Below, piece after piece: positions 44,987 through 53,275 of a stretch of DNA of 64,000 nt (its first letter is position 1; each line of letters opens with the position of its first letter). The stretch is from Nitrospira japonica (GTDB lineage: Bacteria; Nitrospirota; Nitrospiria; Nitrospirales; Nitrospiraceae). Under the pieces are notes generated by a model that saw only the letters and a program-made list of their open reading frames with translations, was not told the origin of the DNA and did not search any database. A program made the position numbers and the translations under genes. The stretch spans positions 1,490,876 to 1,554,875 of the forward strand of contig NZ_LT828648.1 in the NCBI RefSeq assembly GCF_900169565.1, written 5' to 3'.

Positions 44987-45011
44987 CTCTCGCCGGTAGA
45001 TTCAGCGAGAG
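44987..45011. terminator. Hairpin between the convergent porin and uvrC genes
   Basis: CTCTCGC (44987-44993) pairs with GCGAGAG (45005-45011) across an 11-nt loop in the 23-nt gap between two convergent stops; the right arm reaches into uvrC's last codons. No T-tract is present. A bidirectional terminator is plausible from position only. Confidence 0.35.
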
Positions 45012-46816
45012 TCCGTGAGCGTTTTACGAAGTTCCGCGACGGTCCGTTCGTCGATCCCGGATTCTCTCAGGGCGTCGTCGCTGGCTGCCGCCACCCGCTC
45101 GACGCTGCCGAATCGTTTGAGCAGGCGGGCGCGTCTGATCTCGCCGATTCCGATGATCTGATCCAATTTCGAAGAAAGAAGCGCCTTGCCCCGCAGCGTG
45201 CGATGGAAGGACACCGCGAAGCGGTGCGCTTCGTCGCGAATCCGCTGCAGTAGATGGGTGGCAGGCGATTGTCCTCTCAAGGGGATCGGGTTTTTCCGTC
45301 CCGCCAGGAAGACGCGCTCGTCCTTTTCACCGCGCGCCTTCGCCAGCCCGATCACGGGAAGATGGCCTTCTCCGACCTGCCTGAGCCCTTCGATGGCGGC
45401 GGCCAACTGGCCGAGCCCGCCGTCGATGAGAACAAGATCCGGCCGTGCCAAGCCTTCCATGCCGCCGTACCGACGGGAGACGGCCTCTTGAATGCTGGCG
45501 AAGTCGTTGGCTCCCTCGACCGTGGCGATTTTGAATTTCCGATAATCGGCCTTCTTCATAGTGCCGTCTTCCCATACGACCATCGAGGCGACGGATTGGG
45601 CGCCCATGGTATTGGAAATGTCGAAGCCCTCGATGCGGCGGGGAGCACGGTCGAGCCGAAACAGGCGCCGGAGTTCCTCGCCCGCCTGACGGTCGATGGC
45701 CTCGTCTCGCAAATGGTCGGCCGCCGCCGCCGCCGCGTTTTCCTCCGCCAGTTTGACCAACTGATGTTTTGTGCCACGCTCCGGCACGAGCACTCGCACG
45801 CTATCCCCGCGCTTTTCGGACAGCCATCGGGTGATCAAGTCGACGTCCGGAATGTCCGCCGGCACCAGCAATTCGGCCGGCGGCTGGCCGTCCTTGTTAT
45901 AAAATTGTTCGACGGCGGCGACCACCAATTCGTCGTCGGGCGTATCGGCGGCGCTGGGCCAGAAAAAGTCTTTGCGCCCGATCAGGAGTCCGCCCCGCAC
46001 GAACAGGAGCTGAAGGTCGACTGCCGCGCCCAGCCGCGCGATGCCGATGACGTCCTGATCGACCGATGCGGTCTGCGTGATTCGTTGCCGCTCCAGGGTC
46101 CGCTCGATCTTGAACATGCGGTCGCGCAGCCGCGCCGCCTCTTCGAAGTCCTCCCGTTCCGCCGCGGCCTCCATGCCCGCGCGAAGCTCGTCCAATAATT
46201 CGCGGTCGCGCCCCTCCAGGAACTGGCGCACCTGCTTGACGATCTCGTGGTACTCGTCCCTGGATTGATTGCCGGTGCAGGGAGCCATGCAGCGCTTGAT
46301 CTCGAATTCGATGCAGGCGCGTTCCGCCTTCCCGTCGATCTCGATGCTGCACGTGGCCAAGGGAAACACTTTCTTGATGACTTTCAACGTCTCCCGCAAT
46401 GCGCCGGCCGGGGTATAGGGGCCGTAATACAACGCCCCGTCCCGCTGCACCCGACGGACGATGGAAAGGCGGGGGAAATCTTCTTTGACCGGCAGTCGGA
46501 GGTAGGGATACTGCTTGTCGTCGCGGAGCACCACGTTGAATCGCGGCCGGTGGCGTTTGACGAGGTTGCTCTCAAGGATCAGCGCTTCGAGTTCGGAGCG
46601 CGTCACCATAATTTCGAGATCGGCGATCAGGCTGACCAGCAGGGAGGTCTTGGGAGAATGGTTGCCGCCCTTCTGAAAATACGAGCGCACGCGATCGGCC
46701 AGCACGGCGGCCTTTCCGATATACACCACGTCACCCGCGGCGTCTTTGAACAGGTAGACGCCCGGCTGGTTCGGCAGGCGGGCCAGCTTGGCTTGAAGAT
46801 CGGCTGACAAGACCAT
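45002..46816 (-). CDS. uvrC: Excinuclease ABC subunit C
   Basis: UvrC makes both incisions in nucleotide excision repair. The 604-residue protein contains the GIY-YIG nuclease at its start (PGVYLFKDAAGDVVYIGKA), a UVR domain for UvrB contact (REDFEEAARLRDRMFKIERTLE), the RNase H-like nuclease region (IEGFDISNTMGAQSVASMVVWEDG with the catalytic Asp) and C-terminal helix-hairpin-helix motifs (IIGIGEIRRARLLKRFGSVERVAAA). Length and order are standard. It is convergent with the porin gene and about 95 nt downstream of the dapF-like gene. Confidence 0.96.
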   Translation of the reverse strand: MVLSADLQAKLARLPNQPGVYLFKDAAGDVVYIGKAAVLADRVRSYFQKGGNHSPKTSLLVSLIADLEIMVTRSELEALILESNLVKRHRPRFNVVLRDDKQYPYLRLPVKEDFPRLSIVRRVQRDGALYYGPYTPAGALRETLKVIKKVFPLATCSIEIDGKAERACIEFEIKRCMAPCTGNQSRDEYHEIVKQVRQFLEGRDRELLDELRAGMEAAAEREDFEEAARLRDRMFKIERTLERQRITQTASVDQDVIGIARLGAAVDLQLLFVRGGLLIGRKDFFWPSAADTPDDELVVAAVEQFYNKDGQPPAELLVPADIPDVDLITRWLSEKRGDSVRVLVPERGTKHQLVKLAEENAAAAAADHLRDEAIDRQAGEELRRLFRLDRAPRRIEGFDISNTMGAQSVASMVVWEDGTMKKADYRKFKIATVEGANDFASIQEAVSRRYGGMEGLARPDLVLIDGGLGQLAAAIEGLRQVGEGHLPVIGLAKARGEKDERVFLAGRKNPIPLRGQSPATHLLQRIRDEAHRFAVSFHRTLRGKALLSSKLDQIIGIGEIRRARLLKRFGSVERVAAASDDALRESGIDERTVAELRKTLTDSR

Positions 46817-46910
46817 GGAAGTCGGCTGTCCCGGATAATCCCAGGACGTCAGTCATTGTAACGAGCGGAAGAAATGCGACGCAACCGCCCGAGGCGAGGA
46901 GCGAAGCCGA

Positions 46911-47795
46911 TCACTTCCCGCGCTTGGCGCGAAGCTCCCGCAGGAACGAGGCACTGAGTGTGCCTCTGGCCACTTCGGCCACCGGGCCCTTCATGGTGAG
47001 GCTGAAGTCCTGCGCGACCTCGATCGTGAGCGCGCCGCCCGGCATCTTGACCGTCACCGGAGAGCGCACGAGCCCGAGTCTGACTGCGGCGGAAGCCGCC
47101 GCGCAGGATGAGGAACCGGACGCTTGCGTTTCTCCCGCGCCCCGCTCCCAAATCAGGATGAAGAGTTCGGCGGGGCCGGTGGGAACGGCCAGTTGCACGT
47201 TGGTCCGCTTGGGAAAGATCGCATGATTCTCCAGCGCCGGCCCCAGCGCAAGGAGGTCTTCGCGTGACCAGGATTCGCCTGAGGGTTTGAGGACGACGCA
47301 ATGGGGATTGCCGACGCTGACTCCCGTGAATCGAAGCGAACGCCCGGCCGCATCGATCGGTTCCCGGAGTAATTCGTCGACGCGCAGCGTACAGGGAAGC
47401 GCAGCGGGATCGAACGTGGCCCGCCCCATCTCGACGGTGGCGGACGCGGCGTCCCCGTGGCGGTCGAGATGCAAGGCGATGCTCACGAGCCCACCCTTCG
47501 TGTCCACCGTGAACCGGGTTTTTTTCGTCCGCCCGGTCGCGTGGAGGTAGCGGGAGAAAATGCGGAGGCCGTTGCCCGATTTTTCCGCTTCGCTGCCGTC
47601 GGGATTGAAAATGCGAAGACCGAAATCGGCCCGCTTCGTCGGAACGATGGCCAAAATTCCGTCGCTGCCGAGTCCCCAGTTACGGTCGCATATCCGTTTG
47701 ATCGAAGCAGGCGTCAGGGAGAAGGTCAACTCCTTGGGGTCCATGACGAGGTAATCGTTCCCCAGCCCGTGCCCCCGAAAAAATCCGTTCTTCAT
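46911..47795 (-). CDS. DapF-family epimerase with both catalytic cysteines replaced by serine
   Basis: The 294-residue protein aligns over its length with diaminopimelate epimerase: FRGHGLGNDYLVMD start, NPDGSEAEKSGNGLR, GVSVGNPHCVV, and GAGETQASGSSSCAA. In true DapF the two acid/base cysteines are Cys73 (QCGNG) and Cys217 (ACGSG). Here both are serine: Ser73 in KSGNG and Ser226 in ASGSS. The DNA reads TCG and TCC at these codons, so the changes are unambiguous. Cys-to-Ser enzymes are reported to lose racemisation. It may be an unusual epimerase, act on another substrate, or need a partner. dapF was not used as symbol for this reason. Confidence 0.85.
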   Translation of the reverse strand: MKNGFFRGHGLGNDYLVMDPKELTFSLTPASIKRICDRNWGLGSDGILAIVPTKRADFGLRIFNPDGSEAEKSGNGLRIFSRYLHATGRTKKTRFTVDTKGGLVSIALHLDRHGDAASATVEMGRATFDPAALPCTLRVDELLREPIDAAGRSLRFTGVSVGNPHCVVLKPSGESWSREDLLALGPALENHAIFPKRTNVQLAVPTGPAELFILIWERGAGETQASGSSSCAAASAAVRLGLVRSPVTVKMPGGALTIEVAQDFSLTMKGPVAEVARGTLSASFLRELRAKRGK

Positions 47796-47806
47796 GCAAC
47801 GTTCCT

Positions 47807-47834
47807 TTCTCGTCTGCCGTCGTTCGTGAAGCGC
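47807..47834. repeat. Heptad-word array E upstream of the DapF-like gene
   Basis: Four 7-nt words in register: TTCTCGT, CTGCCGT, CGTTCGT, GAAGCGC. The shared string CGTCGTTCGTGAA(G)CGC also occurs in array D between nuoG and nuoF, 15.7 kb away, showing that D and E belong to one sequence family. No clear opposite arm is seen. Confidence 0.5.
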
Positions 47835-47885
47835 GGGAACAATACGTTGTCACTGCGGAATACGTCAATGGGGAGGCGCGGTCTC

Positions 47886-48051
47886 CGGCCGTCCGGCAAG
47901 GGCCGCAGCGAGGAGACTGTCGCCCCTCCGATCGGCGACGGTTCCGTTGCCGTCGGAAACCGGGACAGGCACCGGCTGCGCCAGAGCCAGTCCCCCGTGA
48001 GTCCCTGAGCGACGCGGGAACGAAGCCGGCGGACTTTTCAACAGCCTGCTA
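47886..48051. repeat. MITE-like imperfect inverted-repeat element
   Basis: About 165 bp between the DapF-like gene and the VOC gene form an imperfect inverted repeat. The right end, read from the minus strand, is TAGCAGGCTGTTGAAAAGTC followed by CGCCGGCTTCG and GCGTCGCTCAGG. The left end has CCGTCCGGCAAGGGCCGCAG. I recall closely similar elements (CAGGCTGCTGAAAAAGTCCGCC ... GCGGCCTTGCTGGACGG) as repeated intergenic sequences in Nitrospira-like genomes. It includes the VOC stop codon and carries no gene. Confidence 0.5.
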
Positions 48052-48447
48052 GACGATCGTCACGCCGTTCGGACGCTCGATCAGTTCGATCTCATAGCCG
48101 TCCGGAGCGTCAATGAAGATGAACCGGCTGCCCGACGACGTCGTCGTGGGCCCGTCGGTAATGGGGACACCCTTGGCGCCGAGCGCGACGATGGTGTCGT
48201 CGAGGTTCTCGACTTGGAAGGCCAGGTGGACAAGATCTTCCTGCACCCGCACGGGGCCGCTGGGCGGGAAGCTGGTCAGTTCGATCAGTTCATCGCTGTT
48301 GGGCACCTTCAAGAAGGCTAGTTGCGATCCCCGGGGGGAGGTCTTTCGTTCCAGTACGTCCAACCCCAGGACCTCCGTATAGAACCGGATCGTCCTGTCC
48401 AGGTCAGTGACGCGCATTCGGGTGTGGAGAAATTTGGCGACGCGCAT
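48049..48447 (-). CDS. VOC-family (glyoxalase-like) protein
   Basis: The 132-residue protein is a single vicinal-oxygen-chelate unit of the lactoylglutathione lyase type: HTRMRVTDLDRTIRFYTEVLGL at the start, HLAFQVENLDDTIVAL in the middle and FIDAPDGYEIELIER near the end. The metal ligands His and Glu expected of glyoxalase I are at 'HTRMRV', 'HLAFQV' and 'EIELIE'. The frame stays open to 48855, but AAGGAA just upstream of ATG 48447 and the family start decide the N-terminus. Methylglyoxal detoxification is possible; other VOC activities cannot be excluded. Confidence 0.82.
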   Translation of the reverse strand: MRVAKFLHTRMRVTDLDRTIRFYTEVLGLDVLERKTSPRGSQLAFLKVPNSDELIELTSFPPSGPVRVQEDLVHLAFQVENLDDTIVALGAKGVPITDGPTTTSSGSRFIFIDAPDGYEIELIERPNGVTIV

Positions 48448-48458
48448 GGTTCGTTCCT

Positions 48459-48950
48459 TTACTCCCGCATCGAGGGACCGCTGGTTTTTCTGAGGAGCAT
48501 TTCGGCGGATCCGGGGATGAGCAGATCGGGGATCGCGCCGATTTCCTGATAGCCGTGCTTCCGGTAGAACCGGCGGGCCGGCTCGTTGAAGTCCGAGACA
48601 CAGATGAAAAGATTCTTGGCCCGCGCAAAGACGAGGGATTCGACGTACGCCAGCAACCGGCCTCCGAGCCCCCGGCTCCTGGCGGCTTCCGCGACGCCGA
48701 AGAGTTCCAGATAGTCGCCGAGAAGAAACTTTTGCCGGACGACGGCGACACCGGCGGCGAGGCCGTCCTGATCCACCACGTAACTGTCGCGTCCCTGCGG
48801 CAGGGGAGCGAAATACCGGTTCCAATCGGCGGCGGTATGCCCCAAACGTTTCCACGGCTGGGAGGCGAGCAACAGGCGGATAACGGGCTCGCGGTCTTCC
48901 GGCCTCATGATCCTGATGGGTGGGAACCTCACGGAGCTGGCGGTTGGCAT
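48459..48950 (-). CDS. GNAT-family N-acetyltransferase
   Basis: The 163-residue protein has the GNAT acetyl-CoA motif VAEAARSRGLGGRLLAYVESLVFARG-like region (R-x2-G-x-G/A as RSRGLGG) and a C-terminal FICVSDFNEPARRFYRKHGYQEIG segment. Substrate is unknown. The start is set at ATG 48950 (MPTASSVRFPP) with GAGG seven bases before it. It overlaps the end of the deacetylase-like gene by 22 nt and ends 11 nt before the VOC gene, suggesting a three-gene transcript. Confidence 0.85.
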   Translation of the reverse strand: MPTASSVRFPPIRIMRPEDREPVIRLLLASQPWKRLGHTAADWNRYFAPLPQGRDSYVVDQDGLAAGVAVVRQKFLLGDYLELFGVAEAARSRGLGGRLLAYVESLVFARAKNLFICVSDFNEPARRFYRKHGYQEIGAIPDLLIPGSAEMLLRKTSGPSMRE

Positions 48951-49636
48951 GAGAGGACCTCGCTGACCGTCATCGGCGTCAAATGTCGTTGCGGCAACAG
49001 GTGCTCGTGCAGACGCGTGACGACGTCGTAGGTATGCGCGCCCTTGCCGTTGGCGTGCATGACGATGATGCTGCCCTGCTTGGTGAGTCGAGAGAGTCGT
49101 GTTTCGATCTGGGCCGCGGACAGGGCCGGATCGGGATCGCCGGACACGACGCTCCACAGCACGAATCGAAGGCCCAGCGCCTTCACGAGGTCCACCGTTT
49201 CAGTGTTGTATTCGCCGTAAGGCGGCCGAAACAGGGGGGCCTGCCGGTTGTATTTCGTCCTCAAGAGGGCGACGGGGCCGAGAATCTCCTGTTTCTGGGA
49301 TTCAGACGAATGCGCCGGGAGATGGGCATGGACCTGCCCGTGCGTGCCGACTTCGAAAAACGGGACCGTGAGCAGTTCTTTGACCCGATCGTCGTGTTTT
49401 GCCATCCAGGTGCCGGACATGAAAAATGTGGCGGCGATGCGGTGTTCGATCAAATAGTCGACCAGCCGTTGATCGTAGCCGCTGCCTCCGCGAACCGGGC
49501 AGAGGTCGAAGGTCAGCGCAACTCCCGGACAGGAGGCCGGCCCGGAGGTGATCACCTGCGCGAAGGCGGGTCCGACGGCCAAAAGAACCAGCGTCGGGAC
49601 GAGGACCGCTCGGACACAGGCGGCAAGTGTCAACAT
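48929..49636 (-). CDS. Secreted NodB-type polysaccharide deacetylase-like protein with altered motif 1
   Basis: The 235-residue protein has a signal peptide (AVLVPTLVLLAVGPAFAQ) and a NodB homology domain: motif 1 VALTFDLCP, motif 2 GTHGQVHAH (His99, His103), and motif 3 LFRPPYGEYN. In typical members motif 1 reads TFDDGP, the second Asp being a metal ligand; here it is Leu45. The histidine pair remains. It may bind metal differently or be inactive. Peptidoglycan, chitin or other N-acetylated glycans are possible substrates. It is divergent from the site-2 protease gene. Confidence 0.78.
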   Translation of the reverse strand: MLTLAACVRAVLVPTLVLLAVGPAFAQVITSGPASCPGVALTFDLCPVRGGSGYDQRLVDYLIEHRIAATFFMSGTWMAKHDDRVKELLTVPFFEVGTHGQVHAHLPAHSSESQKQEILGPVALLRTKYNRQAPLFRPPYGEYNTETVDLVKALGLRFVLWSVVSGDPDPALSAAQIETRLSRLTKQGSIIVMHANGKGAHTYDVVTRLHEHLLPQRHLTPMTVSEVLSCQPPAP

Positions 49637-49701
49637 GTCCGTGAGTATACCCGAACGGGTGAGAGTTGACGCCGGAATTCTCCCGCTGATACCGTGACGG
49701 C

Positions 49702-50853
49702 ATGTCCATGCCCGCCATCGAAATCGGCCGCGCCCTCGGCATCCCGATCCGCGTCCATATGTCGTGGTTCCTGGTCTTCATGTTCGTGAGCTGGACGCTC
49801 GCGACCGGGTATCTGCCCGAGGCCCTGCCGGGCCTCTCCGGTCAACGGTATTGGGGCATGGGCGCCGCGGCCGCGCTGCTGTTATTCCTTTCCGTACTCC
49901 TGCACGAACTTGGTCATTCGTACGTGGCCCAGCGGTATCAGATTCCGATCGGACAGATTACGTTGTTCATCTTCGGCGGGGTCGCGCACATGGGGAAAGA
50001 GCCGCCGAGCCCGCGCGCGGAATTTCTCATCGCCATTGCCGGCCCCGTCGTCAGCCTTGTGCTGGGCTTGTTGTGTCTGGGAGGGACGATCCTCGCGGAG
50101 TCGGTGCTTCATCTTTCCGGCACGCAGGGGTTCGTCGTGCTCGGAGGATTGCTGGGCATCGTCAACGTCAATCTGGGCTTGTTCAATCTCATTCCAGGCT
50201 TTCCCCTGGACGGAGGACGGGTGCTGCGAGCCGGCCTGTGGGCTTGGGGAAAAAACTTCCACCGGGCGACCGGACAGGCCGCCACGGTCGGATTTCTGTT
50301 CGGGATCGTGCTTGCCGGGTTCGGCGCGTTGGTGGTCGGGGGAACCGTTGCCGGCGCGTTGGATCCCTCCCTGGCCGGCAACGGCGGCTGGCTGTTGTTC
50401 ATCGGCGCGTTTCTGGGCGGCGCGGCTTGGAGCGCGCGCCGCCAGGTCGGGCTCCGCATCGTGCTCGACACCACGATGGTCCGCGACGTGATGATCCGCA
50501 ACGTCGTGTCGGTTTCTCCGACCCTCTCCGTGCAGGGTGCCGTGGACGACTTTTTCGTCGCCTACGGATTCAGCGGATTTCCCGTGACGGAGGACGACCG
50601 GATCGTCGGCATCGTGACGACGGACGACGTGCAGGCCGTCCCGCAGGGGTTGTGGGCCTGGAAAACCGTTCTCGACATCATGCGTCCATCGACGGAAGCG
50701 CTCTTCATTCCTGCCGACTGGTCGGTCAGGCTGGCGCTGGATCGGATGATTCAGGAGGGCTGGGATCGGCTGATCGTGACGGAGGACGGCAAGCCGGTTG
50801 GGCTGATTACCCGGTCGTCAGTCGCGCGGTTCCTTCAATTGCGAAAAGCGTGA
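49702..50853 (+). CDS. Site-2 protease family zinc metalloprotease with CBS domains
   Basis: The 383-residue protein is an M50 intramembrane protease of the Rip3/SpoIVFB group. The zinc motif HELGH spans residues 68-72 and the third ligand region GFPLDGGRVLRA lies near 172. About six transmembrane segments fill residues 15-245. Two CBS domains occupy the C-terminus (about 255-380: VRDVMIRNVVSVSPTLSVQGAV and IVTEDGKPVGLITRSSVARFL), which in relatives bind nucleotides and gate activity. It probably cleaves a membrane-bound anti-sigma factor or signal-peptide remnant. No substrate gene is adjacent. Confidence 0.92.
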   Translation: MSMPAIEIGRALGIPIRVHMSWFLVFMFVSWTLATGYLPEALPGLSGQRYWGMGAAAALLLFLSVLLHELGHSYVAQRYQIPIGQITLFIFGGVAHMGKEPPSPRAEFLIAIAGPVVSLVLGLLCLGGTILAESVLHLSGTQGFVVLGGLLGIVNVNLGLFNLIPGFPLDGGRVLRAGLWAWGKNFHRATGQAATVGFLFGIVLAGFGALVVGGTVAGALDPSLAGNGGWLLFIGAFLGGAAWSARRQVGLRIVLDTTMVRDVMIRNVVSVSPTLSVQGAVDDFFVAYGFSGFPVTEDDRIVGIVTTDDVQAVPQGLWAWKTVLDIMRPSTEALFIPADWSVRLALDRMIQEGWDRLIVTEDGKPVGLITRSSVARFLQLRKA

Positions 50854-50880
50854 CGACAGTAGCGAGGATGGCCCTCGCCA

Positions 50881-52239
50881 TCAGTCCGCTCGGGCGGCTG
50901 AAATGTTCTGCGCGATCGCGATGCGGATCAGGTGCACGACGAGGAGGAATCCGTAGACGACGCAGAAGAATTTGAACGTCACCCGGTAGAAATCCATGAG
51001 GAGGACCGGAAGACAGAGGGCAAAGATCAGGCTGGCGATCAACGTGGCGAACGTGAGCCGCCGGCAGAATTCATACGACGCTTCCTTGCCGATCGGTTTC
51101 AGGGCCTTGGCATAGCGCTCCGCGCGCTGCAGACGGGCGTCCTTCAACGCCGCGTTGCTCGGCCCCCAATACCGCAGCCGAAAATATCCACACGTGATGA
51201 GCACCCAGGGCATGGCCCACAACGGCCAGTAGACGGAACCCTGATAGAGTTCGCTGCTCAGCAGGGTGGCGAACGACGGCGCGTAGATGAGTCCCAGGAT
51301 CAACGGCAGAATCCGCTCGTCCCTCGGACGTTCCCCGTCCGATCCGCCATGGATGAGTTCGCGTTCGAACAGCGGATAGCCGTACTTCAGGACGACCAAG
51401 GCGATGGCGGCGCTCATGGTCTTATCCGGCACGTAGCGAACCCAGTTCTGGAACCAATTGACGACCCACCAGCTGATGCTTTCCGCCCAGGTCAGACCAA
51501 AGAGCGATTCGATGTATTCGTGCGCCGTCTGCTCCCATAGCAGAACCCTCGCGCTGAGGGTCTCCGCGACCTCCGGATTGAGGGCAAACGCCGCATGTTC
51601 CTGCAGCGCCGCCTGGACGAACGTGCCGGGGAGACTCATCACGGCCGCACCGCCGACGCCGAAAATATAGAGGAACCAGGCGTGAGACAAGGCTGAGCTT
51701 TTCCCGGTTCTCAGGTATTTGCGAAAGCCCGCCCGCCTTGCCATCCAGCCCCAATAGAACGCGCCCGTCATGCTCACCAGCGACCAGGGGAAAATCACGA
51801 CGTCCGCCCCGGCTTCCGGATAGAGCAGCCAGTTAACGATCGAATTCGACATGAGCGCCGCAATGGCGCCCCACCAGGGTCCGAGAAGAAACGCCACCAG
51901 CGCCGTCCCCGTCATGTCCAGGAAAAGGATACTCTCCAGATGCCGGCTCAAGGTGAGGCCGACGTAGTTCAGCAGAAGTCCCGCCGCCACGATGACGCCG
52001 GTCTCATACATCAACAGATAGGACGTGCCCCGGAGCGGCTTGGCCGAAAAAAAATCGATCGTCGGCGCCGCATCGGACCAGGATTTTCCCGCGGGCGGGG
52101 CAGCGCTCTTGGACTCTTTTCCGGTCTTCAGCCGGTTCTGGATGTCCAGAAGTTTTTCCATCAGGGTCAGCATTGCCACCACGAACCCCGCGATGGTGCC
52201 CCCCAGCATCATGAATTCTTTTCCGAAGTCCTCGGACAT
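50881..52239 (-). CDS. Polytopic membrane protein with ECF-type S-component-like core
   Basis: The 452-residue protein has many hydrophobic helices. The segment FLDMTGTALVAFLLGPWWGAIAALMSNSIVNWLLYP resembles the signature helices of ECF-transporter substrate-binding (S) subunits, but the protein is more than twice their size and no energising subunits are adjacent. Extra features are an N-terminal helix with a charged linker (EKLLDIQNRLKTG) and C-terminal helices after a soluble Arg/Lys-rich loop. ATG 52239 with GGAGGGG upstream was chosen. Function unknown; resemblance is by eye. Confidence 0.6.
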   Translation of the reverse strand: MSEDFGKEFMMLGGTIAGFVVAMLTLMEKLLDIQNRLKTGKESKSAAPPAGKSWSDAAPTIDFFSAKPLRGTSYLLMYETGVIVAAGLLLNYVGLTLSRHLESILFLDMTGTALVAFLLGPWWGAIAALMSNSIVNWLLYPEAGADVVIFPWSLVSMTGAFYWGWMARRAGFRKYLRTGKSSALSHAWFLYIFGVGGAAVMSLPGTFVQAALQEHAAFALNPEVAETLSARVLLWEQTAHEYIESLFGLTWAESISWWVVNWFQNWVRYVPDKTMSAAIALVVLKYGYPLFERELIHGGSDGERPRDERILPLILGLIYAPSFATLLSSELYQGSVYWPLWAMPWVLITCGYFRLRYWGPSNAALKDARLQRAERYAKALKPIGKEASYEFCRRLTFATLIASLIFALCLPVLLMDFYRVTFKFFCVVYGFLLVVHLIRIAIAQNISAARAD

Positions 52240-52335
52240 GCCGAATCCCCTCCGTCGTGTGGACCATTCTAGCCAGGAAGCCGACCCCTCGCCAGAAAAA
52301 GACCACAAGCCGACAGCGGCGGCGGCCCGCGGGAC

Positions 52336-53196
52336 TCAGATTGTAGAGGACGATGGATTGGCCGCGGCGGGCCCGACCGTCTGAAGCCGCGGCTGCAGCG
52401 ACCGCGCGACGACCGCTCCGAACAGGAAAAGGCTGGCCGAATAATACAGCCACAGCAACAGCAGGACGACTTCGAGGAGGGACCCGTACAGGTCTGTATA
52501 GACCGTGGCATAGTCCCGGTAGGTCACGAAGATCAGTTTGGCGGAAACCCAGAGCAGACTGAAGGTCAGCGCGCCGATCATGGCCTCGCGCCAGGCTGGG
52601 CGGCGGCGCGGGACGTACCGATAGACTACAGTCACCGTGAGAAAGGCGAGGGCGAACGGCAGCGTATAGGTCAGGAAAAAGTCGTGCGCCGCCAAGGCCA
52701 GGAAATCCAAACCCCAGAGGCGCGGCGCGTTGGCGACCAGGATGTTTACCGACTGGGTGGCCACGTAGGACACGATGAGCAACAGGCTGGCCGCTCCGAG
52801 CAAGGCCACCGAGATGACGATGGAAATGAGCGGGTGACGCTGTCTGGTGCTGTCGAAGACGACGTTGAGCGTGTAGTCGAGCTCATAGAACACCAGAGTG
52901 CCGAACCACGCAAAGGACAGGAAAACCAGCCAACGAACCGTTTCCATCTCGGCCACCCGCTGCAGCTCTTCAGCCAGCCGTGCGCCGAGAATGGGCAGGA
53001 AGCCCTTCAGAAAACTCAGGAGAACCTGGCCGCCGATCACATCGTGGCTCACGACGAAGCTGACGCCGTAAAGCAGCAGGAAGACGAGCGGAAACAGGGA
53101 GAGAAGCGAAAAAAATGCCAGGGACGCGGCAAGGCTACCGCATCCGTGCCGGAGAAACGACCGTATGAGACTGCCGATCAGAGGCAAGATGGTCAT
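52336..53196 (-). CDS. YihY/BrkB-family inner-membrane protein
   Basis: The 286-residue protein has about six transmembrane helices and the family signatures AASLAFFSLLSLFPLVFLLLYG, SFAWFGTLVFYELDYTLNVVFD, YRYVPRRRPAWREAMIGALTFSLLWVSAKLIFVTY and LLLWLYYSASLFLFGAVVAR. YihY proteins were once thought to be RNase BN; that activity belongs elsewhere and function is unsettled. It is separated from nuoN by about 80 nt and may be read through from the complex I operon. Confidence 0.88.
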   Translation of the reverse strand: MTILPLIGSLIRSFLRHGCGSLAASLAFFSLLSLFPLVFLLLYGVSFVVSHDVIGGQVLLSFLKGFLPILGARLAEELQRVAEMETVRWLVFLSFAWFGTLVFYELDYTLNVVFDSTRQRHPLISIVISVALLGAASLLLIVSYVATQSVNILVANAPRLWGLDFLALAAHDFFLTYTLPFALAFLTVTVVYRYVPRRRPAWREAMIGALTFSLLWVSAKLIFVTYRDYATVYTDLYGSLLEVVLLLLWLYYSASLFLFGAVVARSLQPRLQTVGPAAANPSSSTI

Positions 53197-53275
53197 GGCG
53201 GACTCGCAACCGGAGGGATTGATTCACCCTAGCACGAGCGGGTGGTCCTTCGCACGAACGGAATCTTGCAGGTGC

